Assembly: GCA_902609095.1 (NCBI GenBank)
Contig: CACLQQ010000015.1
Location: 1-44,137 of the forward strand
Reading direction: 5' to 3'
From: an uncultured Bacteroidota bacterium
GTDB lineage: Bacteria; Bacteroidota; Bacteroidia; Chitinophagales; Saprospiraceae
DNA: 44,137 nt
In this document: one piece after another, positions 27,789 to 37,181 of the stretch
Numbering within the stretch: position 1 is the first letter of the stretch
Layout of the letters: the number at the start of each line of letters is the position of its first letter
Made by a program: the position numbers and the translations under genes
Notes under the pieces: generated by a model
Seen by the model: the letters and a program-made list of their open reading frames with translations, nothing else
Database searches by the model: none
What the model was told of the DNA's origin: nothing

Positions 27789-29267
27789 ATGGAGCTTATC
27801 AATATACTTCAAGTAGAATGGGCTACAAGAGCACTAATCGCATCATCTTTAGTTGGATTGATGTGTGGTGTAATAGGCAGCTTCATGGTTTTGCGCAACA
27901 TGTCCCTCATAGGAGATGCTCTATCGCATGCCATCTTACCAGGAATATTTGTTGCCTTTATTTTAGTTGGTTATAGTTCTACAGGTTTTTTTGTAGGCAC
28001 ACTCATCGCTGCATTACTTAGTGCAGCAGCTATAACTTGGATCCAAGGCAATGTGAAAACTAAAAATGATGCGGCTATTGGGATCATTTTCACATTTATG
28101 TTCTCTTTCGGTGTGATTGGCATATCCTACCTGAACAATCAACAAGGAGTTCATTTAGATCTAAAGGACTTTTTGTTTGGAACCATTCTGGGTGTTTCAG
28201 ATGAGGACATAATGATCACTGCACTCGTGACCTTATATGTCATAGTCAGTGTGATCATACTATTTAGATATTTGTTCGTTACTACGTTTCAACCTACTAT
28301 AGCCCGAACGATGGGTATATCCATAAAGCTCATCCACTATTTCTTGATGTTGCTACTGTCATTTGCAGTAGTTACGGCATTAAGAACTGTAGGAATCATT
28401 TTAGTTGTTGCAATGCTGATTACTCCAAGCTCTACAGCTCTCCTACTCAGCAACAAGCTTAAGTATGTAGTTATACTCTCAGGTATTTTAGGTTTATCAT
28501 CTGCGATAGTTGGACTAATTGTGGCTATTATGCTGAACACAACACCAGGTCCAGCGATGTGCGTTATTGCGACTTTTTTCTATTTCTGTGCTGTATTCTT
28601 TTCTCCATCCAAAGGATTACTGTTCAAATATCTAAGTAAAAGAAAGCAAGATCGTACTATAGAGAAGGAGGATATCATCAAATATCTTTATCAAAAAGGT
28701 GCTAAAACCATCGATCAGGTCGATACATTCGCAAACGAATTAGGCCTAAAACTCAACAATGTTCATGATAACATAAATGAGCTAAAGGGCGATGGGTTGC
28801 TCACGTCATCTAATAATTTAAAACTTTCTGCCAAGGGTGAGCTCATAGGTGAAAAGTTAGTTAGAGCGCATAGATTATGGGAAACCTATTTAGTAAATAA
28901 AGTTGGGCTAAACGATGGAGAAATCCATGATGATGCAGAGAAGTACGAACATTTGCTCACTGCAGAACTCCTGGATCAACTTGATATTAAATTAGGGTAC
29001 CCAACCACAGATCCACATGGATCACCGATTCCTACCAAACGGAAGTCCGCACTTAACCCACTACTCAAGTTAAAACCAAAATCGAGAGCGATTATCTCAA
29101 AAAACCAAATTGATGCAGATATAGAAAGTAAACTATGGGAATTAGGTCTGCCAGCCAATAGCTCCATCCAAATCATAAACATCGATCAGTCTAATGTCAC
29201 GATAAAAAAAGGGAATCAAGACATTATAATTGAAGCTTCATTAGCAGAGCTTATCAATGTAGAGTAA
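27789..29267 (+). CDS. Metal ABC transporter permease fused to a DtxR/MntR-type regulator and FeoA-like domain
   Basis: A 492-residue fusion. Residues 1-280 are a ZnuB/MntB-family permease with about eight membrane helices, including LSHAILPGI and ALRTVGIILVVAMLITPSS. Residues about 290-425 match the DtxR/MntR fold: a winged helix-turn-helix, then HRLWETYLV (H361, E365), IHDDAEKYEH (H380, E384, E387, H388) and the family hallmark LGYPTTDPHGSPIP. A glutamate at 384, where DtxR has Cys102, is the manganese-type ligand of MntR. The helix-1 position corresponding to MntR Glu11 appears to be K298, so the site may be altered. Residues about 430-492 resemble the FeoA/SH3-like C-terminal domain. No ATPase or binding-protein gene is adjacent. 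Chlamydial YtgCR has the same permease-repressor fusion. Confidence 0.9.
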   Translation: MELINILQVEWATRALIASSLVGLMCGVIGSFMVLRNMSLIGDALSHAILPGIFVAFILVGYSSTGFFVGTLIAALLSAAAITWIQGNVKTKNDAAIGIIFTFMFSFGVIGISYLNNQQGVHLDLKDFLFGTILGVSDEDIMITALVTLYVIVSVIILFRYLFVTTFQPTIARTMGISIKLIHYFLMLLLSFAVVTALRTVGIILVVAMLITPSSTALLLSNKLKYVVILSGILGLSSAIVGLIVAIMLNTTPGPAMCVIATFFYFCAVFFSPSKGLLFKYLSKRKQDRTIEKEDIIKYLYQKGAKTIDQVDTFANELGLKLNNVHDNINELKGDGLLTSSNNLKLSAKGELIGEKLVRAHRLWETYLVNKVGLNDGEIHDDAEKYEHLLTAELLDQLDIKLGYPTTDPHGSPIPTKRKSALNPLLKLKPKSRAIISKNQIDADIESKLWELGLPANSSIQIINIDQSNVTIKKGNQDIIIEASLAELINVE

Positions 29268-30113
29268 CTACATTTTACAGGCTTTCAACATTCTCTTTTT
29301 CCCTTGTAAGTCCTTGCGAACCTCGACGAGTTCAAAGAGCCCTGAGGCCTGAAAAATATTCTCAATTTTATCAGCCAAATATTCATTTAACTCTACATAA
29401 ATATTCCCACTCGGGAATAGGTGCTTAACGGAGAATGACACCAACTTTCTGTAGAATATCAAAGGATCAGGACTACCTATCGGCACCAAAGCCATTCTTG
29501 GTTCATATTTCAACACATTATCCGACATTTGGTCAAACTCATCCGTCGAGATATATGGTGGATTACTGATGATAATGTTATAGCAGCCTAAACTTTTTCG
29601 AGACTTCGCATTCAAAAAATTCATCTCCTGAAAGTTAATGTCAGTAGAGAAATATTTAGCGTTGATTTGAGCCACGTTAAGAGCGTCTACACTTTTATCA
29701 ACGGCATGTAGCCTCCATTCAGTTTTTTTCTTTTTTAATATAATTGGGATGCAACCTGAACCGCTCCCAATATCAATCACGTCCACCAGCCCTCTCCTAC
29801 CCTTGAAATCAGATAATACCCAATGAACTAATTCTTCTGTTTCAGGACGAGGAATCAATACTTTAGGACTAACTTTAAATTTATAACCATAGAAGTTAGT
29901 CATACCAGTGATATACTGTACTGGCTCATCGTCAAGTAGTCTATATACAATCTCTTGTAAATCATCAACATGATGGAACTCGTCAGAAGACAACACATTT
30001 GTAATACCATAAAGATCATCTAAAATAATACTTGCAATGTTTTCAGCTTCTCTTTTACCTTGACGCTCAATGATGTGATCAATAATAAACCGATATGTTT
30101 CATATATGGTCAT
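29268..30113 (-). CDS. prmC: Peptide chain release factor N5-glutamine methyltransferase
   Basis: PrmC methylates the GGQ glutamine of release factors RF1 and RF2 using S-adenosylmethionine. The SAM-binding motif is VIDIGSGSGCIPI, and the catalytic NPPY motif is in IISNPPYIS. The N-terminal helical domain ends with PVQYITG (substrate-binding) before VLIPRPETEELV. The length (281) is normal. The stop abuts that of the convergent permease fusion gene with no intervening base. It overlaps the upstream sulfotransferase by 4 bases. Confidence 0.96.
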   Translation of the reverse strand: MTIYETYRFIIDHIIERQGKREAENIASIILDDLYGITNVLSSDEFHHVDDLQEIVYRLLDDEPVQYITGMTNFYGYKFKVSPKVLIPRPETEELVHWVLSDFKGRRGLVDVIDIGSGSGCIPIILKKKKTEWRLHAVDKSVDALNVAQINAKYFSTDINFQEMNFLNAKSRKSLGCYNIIISNPPYISTDEFDQMSDNVLKYEPRMALVPIGSPDPLIFYRKLVSFSVKHLFPSGNIYVELNEYLADKIENIFQASGLFELVEVRKDLQGKKRMLKACKM

Positions 30114-31096
30114 ACGAAAGTGAAAGGTGAGTTAAGCCAATTATAAGGATCTAATCGCAATGACCTTAATGCTAATTCATATATGTACCGTATCCTAATT
30201 CTTGATTTCAATTCTTTCTTGATCTCGATAAGCGGTAATTTATAATTTAGATGTAAAGCTATCTCTTCTATACTCTTAAATTTAGGTTTTACATCAAATA
30301 AACTAAAGTCTTCATTAATCCTGAGGGATCTCAAAATGGAGAAAACATATTGCTGCTGGCCCATAGCTAATGACTCAAACCTGTTATGCTTGACCAGTAC
30401 AGGCAATTCATTTTCTGCAAACCTCCAACTGTTTATTTTGATATGTTCATTTTCTACAGTCCAATCTATATGGCCTGAAGAAATACCAGCCATGCCTAAA
30501 ATCTCCTTTGTAAGCTTCTGATAATTCACTACTAACTCTTCATACTTGACTACAGCGCATTTATCAGGTTGAATTGATAATCCCATAGAAGAATTTATCA
30601 GATAAATACAAGCTGCGTAGAGAGGATCAAAACCTCTAAAAATCATAGATGCTATTGCTTCTAGCGGATCTCTGACTGTTAATACTAAAATAGCTGGATC
30701 AAACAATTTGCTCAAAAGTGAAAAAAGAATGGAATTAGCCGGAGTTTTTTCCACCCACAGGCTCTTGCCATTCTTTGTCAGAATAGCATTCTGTAATAGA
30801 TTAATAAATTTACCATAGTCTTCTGCAACTAGTACAAAGTGATTTAATTCATCTAAAGTTAAGTTCCATTCCTGAAGAGGCCATTGAACCCCATTCTCTC
30901 TATGCCAACCATAGGACCTAAGTGGAGCTAACTTATTATTATCAAATAATCGAGACTTCTGCTCGTCCCATTGCTCAATAAGCTGTGGTCGCGCAAAAAT
31001 CGAAGTCTCAGAGCTAATCGCAACATCCTGATGCCGACCTAAACACTGATTCAATAGCGAACTCCCAGAGCTACTTGACCCACCTAATATTATCAT
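30110..31096 (-). CDS. Sulfotransferase family protein
   Basis: A 328-residue PAPS-dependent sulfotransferase-like enzyme. The 5'-phosphosulfate-binding loop is GGSSSSGSSLL (residues about 4-14), and the 3'-phosphate-binding segment is LTVRDPLEAIASMIFRG. WVEKTPAN between them is typical of bacterial carbohydrate sulfotransferases. There is no signal peptide. It is coupled by 4-base overlaps on both sides (kdsB upstream, prmC downstream). Adjacency to kdsB suggests sulfation of an LPS-core or Kdo-linked acceptor; this is inference. Confidence 0.85.
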   Translation of the reverse strand: MIILGGSSSSGSSLLNQCLGRHQDVAISSETSIFARPQLIEQWDEQKSRLFDNNKLAPLRSYGWHRENGVQWPLQEWNLTLDELNHFVLVAEDYGKFINLLQNAILTKNGKSLWVEKTPANSILFSLLSKLFDPAILVLTVRDPLEAIASMIFRGFDPLYAACIYLINSSMGLSIQPDKCAVVKYEELVVNYQKLTKEILGMAGISSGHIDWTVENEHIKINSWRFAENELPVLVKHNRFESLAMGQQQYVFSILRSLRINEDFSLFDVKPKFKSIEEIALHLNYKLPLIEIKKELKSRIRIRYIYELALRSLRLDPYNWLNSPFTFV

Positions 31097-31809
31097 AAGA
31101 GGCCGTGTATTCTATCGTATTCTCTAAATAACTTAAGATCGGTCAAAGTATTTATACTTCGACAATGATCGTCAACCATATGACAATGGATTTGGTATCC
31201 GGCATCAAGCCACCTTAGCTGCTCCAAGGAATTCTGTTCTTCTCTAAAACTTACTGGTAAGTTTATTATGGCCTGCAAGGCTTGTTTCCTGTAAGCATAG
31301 ACCCCGATATGACTGTATAAATTTTGAGATACCACATAGGAATATCTTACAAAATCAATGGCGTTATTACTACAATCCACTTGAGCCTTTACTACTGATC
31401 TATCTTCATATTGATCAGGTTTCATGGGTCCAATCAACGTAGCTATTTGATAATTAGGATTAGCGTCCATGACTTTAATAAGAGCAGAAATGTGTGAAAA
31501 TTCACACATCATCTCATCTCCCTGAATATTGATAATTATGTCATTCTCAGATTTCTGAACTGCCCAAGCACATCGTTCGGTACCGTTTTTAAACTCATCA
31601 TTGGTTCTTAACACACTTAATGTAGTATTCTGCTGAATCAGTTTTTCAATATAAGACGAATCTGTACATACAATTAGCTCATGATCTAACTCTAATTCTC
31701 TGATTCTGTCGCATAAATGCAATAGTACTTCTTTGCCCTTTATCCGCTGAATCAGTTTTTGTGGTAGACGAGATGAGTTTAAGCGAGCAGGAATAATAAT
31801 GGTCGCCAT
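31093..31809 (-). CDS. kdsB: 3-deoxy-manno-octulosonate cytidylyltransferase
   Basis: KdsB makes CMP-Kdo from CTP and Kdo for LPS inner-core synthesis. The N-terminal IIPARLNSSRLPQKL is the CTP-binding signature, GTERCAWAV follows, INIQGDEMM holds the metal-binding Asp and HIGVYAYRKQAL is family-specific. The length (238) is normal. The tail is close to the usual REQLRWLDAGYQI-type ending (LEQLRWLDAGYQIH). It heads the kdsB-sulfotransferase-prmC run. Confidence 0.93.
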   Translation of the reverse strand: MATIIIPARLNSSRLPQKLIQRIKGKEVLLHLCDRIRELELDHELIVCTDSSYIEKLIQQNTTLSVLRTNDEFKNGTERCAWAVQKSENDIIINIQGDEMMCEFSHISALIKVMDANPNYQIATLIGPMKPDQYEDRSVVKAQVDCSNNAIDFVRYSYVVSQNLYSHIGVYAYRKQALQAIINLPVSFREEQNSLEQLRWLDAGYQIHCHMVDDHCRSINTLTDLKLFREYDRIHGLL

Positions 31810-31899
31810 AGCTCAATCTAATTTAAAATAATAATTTTTAATTATATACATATTGCAATTTATAGTAATATATTTACTTCTGTAAAATCGCTCATAATT

Positions 31900-32727
31900 A
31901 TGGTTAGACTTCTAATATTTGTACTTTTTATAAACACTTTACTTGCGCAAGATCAGGAATATTTAGCGCAATATGACAAAGATTCTGGCCTATTCATCAG
32001 TCACCAGATAAAGTCGGGTCAAACTTTATTTGGATTAACTCAGCATTTTGGTTCTGATATGGAAGCGACTTTAGAGCTCAATGAGACTTTAGATCTGACT
32101 AATTTGAGCCAAAACCAAGAAATCCAAATAAAGCTTAATCCAGAGCTATTTTCAAATACTCCCCCAACTGAAATAGCTCATGCAAGGGTATCATATATTG
32201 TTAAACCAGGTCAAACCCTTTATTCAATATCAAGGATATACCTAAATCGGGATGTGACTGAAATTATGAAACTCAATAATCTTAACTCCTATAATATTCA
32301 TCCAGCAGATACCTTACTTATCGGATTCGTCGAGACACCCTCTATTGAGCCAATCATCGCAGATCAAACTGAAAGAAACGAATTAGAGGAAACGTTAATT
32401 ACCAATCATGAATTTTTAAGTGATTTAGATACTACTTCATTTGAGACTAAAGTTATTCCAAGAGAACAGATAAAAGAAAAAGGGCTGGCGTACTGGCAGT
32501 CGATATCAAATTTCTCAGATGAGTATATCGTCCTACACAAATCTGCACCGATCAATCAACCTATCATCTTGTACAATCCTATGATGGATCGTATGGTAGA
32601 GGCCACTGTAGTAGCACCATTACCAGAAAAATCTTATCCAGATAACATAAGTATCGTAATTTCGCCAGCCGTAGCAGACGCTCTCGGAGCCTTAGACAAA
32701 AGATTCATCGTCGAAATGACATACTAA
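31900..32727 (+). CDS. LysM-repeat protein with RlpA-like C-terminal domain
   Basis: An exported 275-residue protein with a short signal peptide (LLIFVLFINTLLAQ). Two LysM peptidoglycan-binding repeats are visible at about 35-80 (IKSGQTLFGLTQHF) and 97-142 (VKPGQTLYSISRIYL). A linker follows and then a C-terminal double-psi barrel-like domain (about 205-275, LHKSAPINQPIILYNPMMDR ending ALGALDKRFIVEMTY). The catalytic Asp of RlpA cannot be assigned. It probably acts in the cell wall during growth or division. It starts a run with cbs and a CPBP gene. Confidence 0.85.
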   Translation: MVRLLIFVLFINTLLAQDQEYLAQYDKDSGLFISHQIKSGQTLFGLTQHFGSDMEATLELNETLDLTNLSQNQEIQIKLNPELFSNTPPTEIAHARVSYIVKPGQTLYSISRIYLNRDVTEIMKLNNLNSYNIHPADTLLIGFVETPSIEPIIADQTERNELEETLITNHEFLSDLDTTSFETKVIPREQIKEKGLAYWQSISNFSDEYIVLHKSAPINQPIILYNPMMDRMVEATVVAPLPEKSYPDNISIVISPAVADALGALDKRFIVEMTY

Positions 32728-32730
32728 CAC

Positions 32731-34089
32731 ATGGACATAAAAGAAAATATCCTTGAAACCATAGGAAACACCCCTTTAATTAGACTTAATAAGATTGTAT
32801 CAGGCATAGATGCAACCATATTAGCTAAAGTTGAAACCTTCAATCCAGGTCATTCTATCAAAGACAGAATGGCATTAAAAATGGTAGAAGAAGCTGAAAA
32901 TACTGGGCGTATTGAAGCAGGTGGAACCATCATAGAATGTACTTCTGGGAATACAGGTATGGGTATAGCCTTAGCCGCCGCAGTGAAAGGGTATAAGTGT
33001 GTATTCACCACTAGTGATAAACAATCAAAGGAAAAAATTGACATATTAAAAGCCGTAGGTGCCGAAGTAATAGTCTGCCCTACTGATGTTCGCCCTGAGG
33101 ATCCACGATCTTATTATTCTGTTGCAGAGCGTATCAGCAATGAAATCCCCAACAGTGTATGGCTCAATCAATATGACAACTTAGCTAACAGACAAGCTCA
33201 CTATGAGTCTACGGGACCAGAAATATGGAATCAAACGGATGGCAAAATCACTCATCTCGTAGTGGGTGTTGGAACCGGAGGTACTATCTCTGGCACAGCG
33301 AAATACCTTAAAGAACAAAATCCCAACATTAAAATTTGGGGTATAGATACTTATGGGTCAGTTTTCAAAAAATATCACGAAACTGGTGAATTCGATGAGA
33401 AGGAAATCTACCCTTATATCACAGAAGGAATTGGTGAGGACATCCTCCCGAAGAATGTAGATTTTGGTTTAATAGATCACTTTGAAAAGGTAACTGATAA
33501 AGACGGCGCCATCTATGCCAGACGTTTAGCTCAAGAGGAAGGTATTTTACTGGGCTACTCATGCGGTTCGGCTATGGCAGGTTTAATTCAATTAGCTGAT
33601 CAACTATCCCCGGAGGATGTGGCAGTTATTATATTCCATGATCATGGCAGTCGCTATGTCGGTAAAATCTATAACGATGAATGGATGATCCAACGTGGAT
33701 TCCTCGATAAAGAACTCAGAGTTAAAGATTTATTGAATAAGAAAAAGGATACTACTTTCTACTCGTTGAGTAAGGATTCATCTCTGAAGGAGGCTTTAGA
33801 AATCATGAAGGCGCAAGACATTTCTCAAATGCCCATCACCAATGATGGTAAAATCGTAGGATCAATAACTCAAAACAAGGTGTTGAACCAGATATTAGAG
33901 AATCAACTGAAAAATGTGGACATGAAAGCTGCTGATATTATGGGGGATGCTTTCCCTGAAATTTCTGTAGAGACTCCGCTAAAAGACTTAAACAAATACA
34001 TCACCAAAGAAGTCCCTGCTGTCATAACGGTTGATCAAAACAATCAACCACAGATCATTACTCAATACGATATCATTCAGGCATTGTAA
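32731..34089 (+). CDS. Cystathionine beta-synthase with CBS-domain pair
   Basis: A PLP-dependent fold-type II enzyme that condenses serine and homocysteine to cystathionine, or acts as a cysteine synthase. The PLP lysine is K44 in HSIKDRMAL, the phosphate-binding loop is TSGNTGMG (71-78) and GTGGTISG follows. The FHDHGSRYVGK segment is characteristic of this branch. Two C-terminal CBS domains at about 340-452 (regulatory, SAM or nucleotide binding) make the length 452. It starts 3 bases after the LysM gene stop and 8 before the CPBP gene. Confidence 0.92.
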   Translation: MDIKENILETIGNTPLIRLNKIVSGIDATILAKVETFNPGHSIKDRMALKMVEEAENTGRIEAGGTIIECTSGNTGMGIALAAAVKGYKCVFTTSDKQSKEKIDILKAVGAEVIVCPTDVRPEDPRSYYSVAERISNEIPNSVWLNQYDNLANRQAHYESTGPEIWNQTDGKITHLVVGVGTGGTISGTAKYLKEQNPNIKIWGIDTYGSVFKKYHETGEFDEKEIYPYITEGIGEDILPKNVDFGLIDHFEKVTDKDGAIYARRLAQEEGILLGYSCGSAMAGLIQLADQLSPEDVAVIIFHDHGSRYVGKIYNDEWMIQRGFLDKELRVKDLLNKKKDTTFYSLSKDSSLKEALEIMKAQDISQMPITNDGKIVGSITQNKVLNQILENQLKNVDMKAADIMGDAFPEISVETPLKDLNKYITKEVPAVITVDQNNQPQIITQYDIIQAL

Positions 34090-34097
34090 TAATCAGT

Positions 34098-34976
34098 ATG
34101 GCAAATCAACTCTGGTCAATCATAAAGTCAATTCTCTGGACAATAATAGAGCTCATTATATTTATCATCATTATTATACCTATTGCCGTTGCATTGAATT
34201 TGTTATTAGGGAAACTGATTTCATTTCCAGATGATAGCTCAATTGATATTAATCCATACTATATGTTGGTCACGGAGTACATACCACTACTCACAGCATC
34301 CGTATTAAGTTTATACGTTACCCACAGCTTAATTTTCAAAAGATCTTGGAATATTTCAGGTTTTAATAATGGCTATAAACGCAGAAGTACTTTAGACGCA
34401 GCCCTATTTGCCTTCGCTTTTACCACCATTGGGTTTCTCGTGATGTTCATGCTAAATTACCTGGAGATTACAGCAATTCAATTTGATATCGCACTATTCT
34501 CAGGGTTCATCTTGTTATTCATTGTTCAGAGTTCATTTGAAGAAGTCGTAAGTCGCAGTTTCATGATTCCGAGTATCACTGCACGATCTAATGTTTGGAC
34601 GGCCCTTCTTATTAGCTCTTCACTATTCGCAATTCTCCATCTATCCAACCCTAATATCTCTTTCATCAGCACCTCCAATATCTTTTTAGCAGGCTTGGTA
34701 TTAGGATTACTGTATCTAAGATATGAAAGTGTTTGGCCGGCCATTACTTTTCATGCTGCGTGGAACTTTTTCCAAGGATCATTCTATGGCTTTGAGGTTA
34801 GTGGCTATGATTTTTATAGTTATATAGATACTACCGAAACCGGACCTGATTGGTTTACAGGAGGATCTTTTGGGTTTGAAGGTTCATTAATGACAACTAC
34901 CCTACTCATTGCTTATTCTGGATATTTATTTGATTCCTGGAGTAAAAACCCGAGATTCATCTTAACTCAGTCATAG
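34098..34976 (+). CDS. CPBP-family intramembrane glutamic protease
   Basis: A 292-residue polytopic membrane protein of the CAAX-protease/bacteriocin-processing family. The catalytic EExxxR is E148-E-V-V-S-R153. The second and third motifs are ILHL and TFHAAWN, giving the family's FxxxH and HxxxN/D arrangement. About eight membrane helices are seen. The substrate is unknown. It is the third gene of the LysM-cbs-CPBP run. Confidence 0.88.
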   Translation: MANQLWSIIKSILWTIIELIIFIIIIIPIAVALNLLLGKLISFPDDSSIDINPYYMLVTEYIPLLTASVLSLYVTHSLIFKRSWNISGFNNGYKRRSTLDAALFAFAFTTIGFLVMFMLNYLEITAIQFDIALFSGFILLFIVQSSFEEVVSRSFMIPSITARSNVWTALLISSSLFAILHLSNPNISFISTSNIFLAGLVLGLLYLRYESVWPAITFHAAWNFFQGSFYGFEVSGYDFYSYIDTTETGPDWFTGGSFGFEGSLMTTTLLIAYSGYLFDSWSKNPRFILTQS

Positions 34977-35054
34977 TTATTGCACATCTATTTAGAGGCT
35001 CTCGATTATTACAAGAGCTTTTGTTAATTTACCGAATCATAGAATTATTACGTT

Positions 35055-36631
35055 TTGGAAGAAACAAGGACTAAGAAAATTTTTTTTTTGGAATGGTTAG
35101 AAAAGCTCTAACAAGATAGTTGGCAGCTTGAGTTACTGATTTCGGGATTGGCTTTATTTGGAATCTGGGAATCCCAGAATGTAATTGCCAGATTTGGTTA
35201 CTACTTGGATGGATTTGCTCCGAGCTTAGTATTATCATATCTTCGAGCTTTCGAAATTTTACTATGGACCAGTTGGGCCATCTTTCTAATCAATCTCCTA
35301 ATACATATAATTCTTAGAGGATTCTGGATAGTCGTTATAGATCTGAGATACGTATCAGGAGATATAGATTTCAACGAACTTAGTTATTCCGACAAGTTCA
35401 AAAATTACTATAAAAAACGTAGAGGAAGTTTTGATGAATACATATAGGGTATAGAACGCCTTAGTAGTGTAATATTCTCATTTACATTCCTTCTATTTTT
35501 TATGCTACTCGCCTTTATAGTCTTCAATATGGCTTTCGCCATAATCATATCTTTGATCTTCAAGCTTGTTGATGACCCCGAGGGTTTAAATGCTCATTTC
35601 GAAACCTTTGGACTGATCTATTATGGTTTAGGAATCATTGTATTGACCGACTTTTTTACCCTTGGTACTTTAAAAAAAATTACGGAGAATGCCATATCCT
35701 CCATATACTTATGGATCTATCAATTCTATAGTACAATGTCACTGTCATTTTTGTATAGACCTTTACTACTCAATTTTATCGACAACTCTTATGCTCGTAA
35801 GCTATTTTTCTTAGCCATCCCATATGGCATCGCCTTATTAGGGCGCAGCAGATTTTACTTAGAAAACTACTCTTATTTTCCTTCTTTCGAACCAGATGCA
35901 AATTATGCTGCCAGAATTAATGCTAAATCAATCAATTACATCTATTATGATAATGAGCGAGAAGCACATAACAATGTGTTCAGAAGAGATGGAGATCGCA
36001 TTAACAAGGATCCAATAAATTATGTCTCTTTAGAATCTTATGAGATAGACAAATCTGAACTCAAAATATTCCTCAGATATACCCGAGGAGACGACGAAGC
36101 AATAAAACATCAGTTTCCTGATATTGACCCGTTTAGAAAAAGAGGAATTAGACACAAGATGGTATTATCGAATATAAAAAAAGATGGCACTGATAGATTA
36201 GATTCATTGCAAGCCTTAGAGATAAAAGTTGCACGATCTATCTTAAAAAAAGGATCATCCCTGATAGTATTGATTCAACATTAGCGACTACGTTTAGCAG
36301 TTATACTGAAGAGGACTACGACCAGGTGAAAAGCGAAATACAATCAGAATATTCTGATTTCAGATATAAGTATCAAGAAGATAGAGTCAAAGAAATCAAA
36401 GAAGCTCTTAAAAGCTTATATACTGTCAAGTTAGAAGATCAAAAAATTAATAAATCAATGGAATGTGAATTTTATATTCATCCAAATATGACTGAACGTG
36501 GACTCATGTGTTACTGTAATATAGATTCCTTATCATATGGGAAGCATCTATTATAGGTCAATAAAGTAAGAAATAACGACAATAGATCTCATAGAGTGCC
36601 ATTTAGAAAAGTAAAGAATAGAAATGAATAA
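35055..36631 (+). pseudogene. Decayed gene for an unrecognised membrane protein
   Basis: One reading frame can be followed from a TTG at 35055 to the TAA at 36629-36631 but it is broken four times. TAA at 35109 replaces a probable Gln codon in KL*QDSWQLELL. TAG at 35445 lies in DEYI*GIERLSS. A one-base deletion sits in the A7 run at 36245-36251, and adding one A restores KKRIIPDSIDSTLAT. TAG at 36554 lies in GKHLL*VNKVRNND. The protein would be about 525 residues, with about four membrane helices in the first third and a soluble C-terminal part. I do not recognise the family. Its 3' end overlaps the ATG of the next decayed gene (ATGAATAA), so the two were once an operon. Confidence 0.85.
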
Positions 36632-37174
36632 TACGATTAAAATAGAATTAATCATGACGGCCATAAGTGTCATAGGTATATTAATAATGACTAGCCTCCT
36701 GGATGCAAAAACAATATTCAGTGGTTCCTATAAATGAGGTTCAATTGGTGTAAGATTGGTCATCTTAGTACTATTAGGCCGATACTATTTACGTGTCCTA
36801 AAGATTATCAAGGTTTGACTTATGGCGAGGCACTTAAATATCTATTCGTCTCTGTATTCTTATATTACTCAGTATCGCAAGTGACAACAATATTATTTTA
36901 TGGTAATAGTTCAGAAATCAAAGAGGCCTTTATTGAATATGCAGTGGATAGTCAGATAAGTGCACGTAAAATGGTTATGAAAATCGCCGGTGCTGATGAT
37001 ATAAGAATTGAGAATGACATAGAAGAATTCAAAGAGCAAATAGAGTCTGGAGAAATTCCGCTTCCAGATTATCCATTCTGATGGTCGAACCTTCCATTAA
37101 ATATACTTATGAGCTCAATTATTGGTCTTATCTTTTCTATGATTGCAGCCATATTTGTGAAACAGAAAGGTTAA
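36624..37174 (+). pseudogene. Decayed DUF4199-family membrane protein gene
   Basis: Translation begins MNNTIKIELIMTAISVIGIL, a hydrophobic N-terminus of DUF4199 type. It meets TGA at 36735-36737, then shifts frame near 36790-36800. It continues as YQGLTYGEALKYLFVSVF, the most conserved part of this family, through a helical stretch to DYPF*WSNLPLNI with a TGA at 37079-37081, probably from TGG. The last helix and the KQKG tail end at TAA 37172-37174. Four membrane helices would be expected in the intact protein of about 180 residues. The function of the family is unknown. Confidence 0.82.
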
Positions 37175-37181
37175 TTGCAGA

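Noticed and set aside
35109-37081. In-frame TAA and TAG at likely glutamine positions, suggesting stop-codon reassignment
   Set aside because: All three stop types occur in the broken genes at positions that do not share one amino acid, frameshifts are present too, and the housekeeping genes use TAA and TAG as normal stops.
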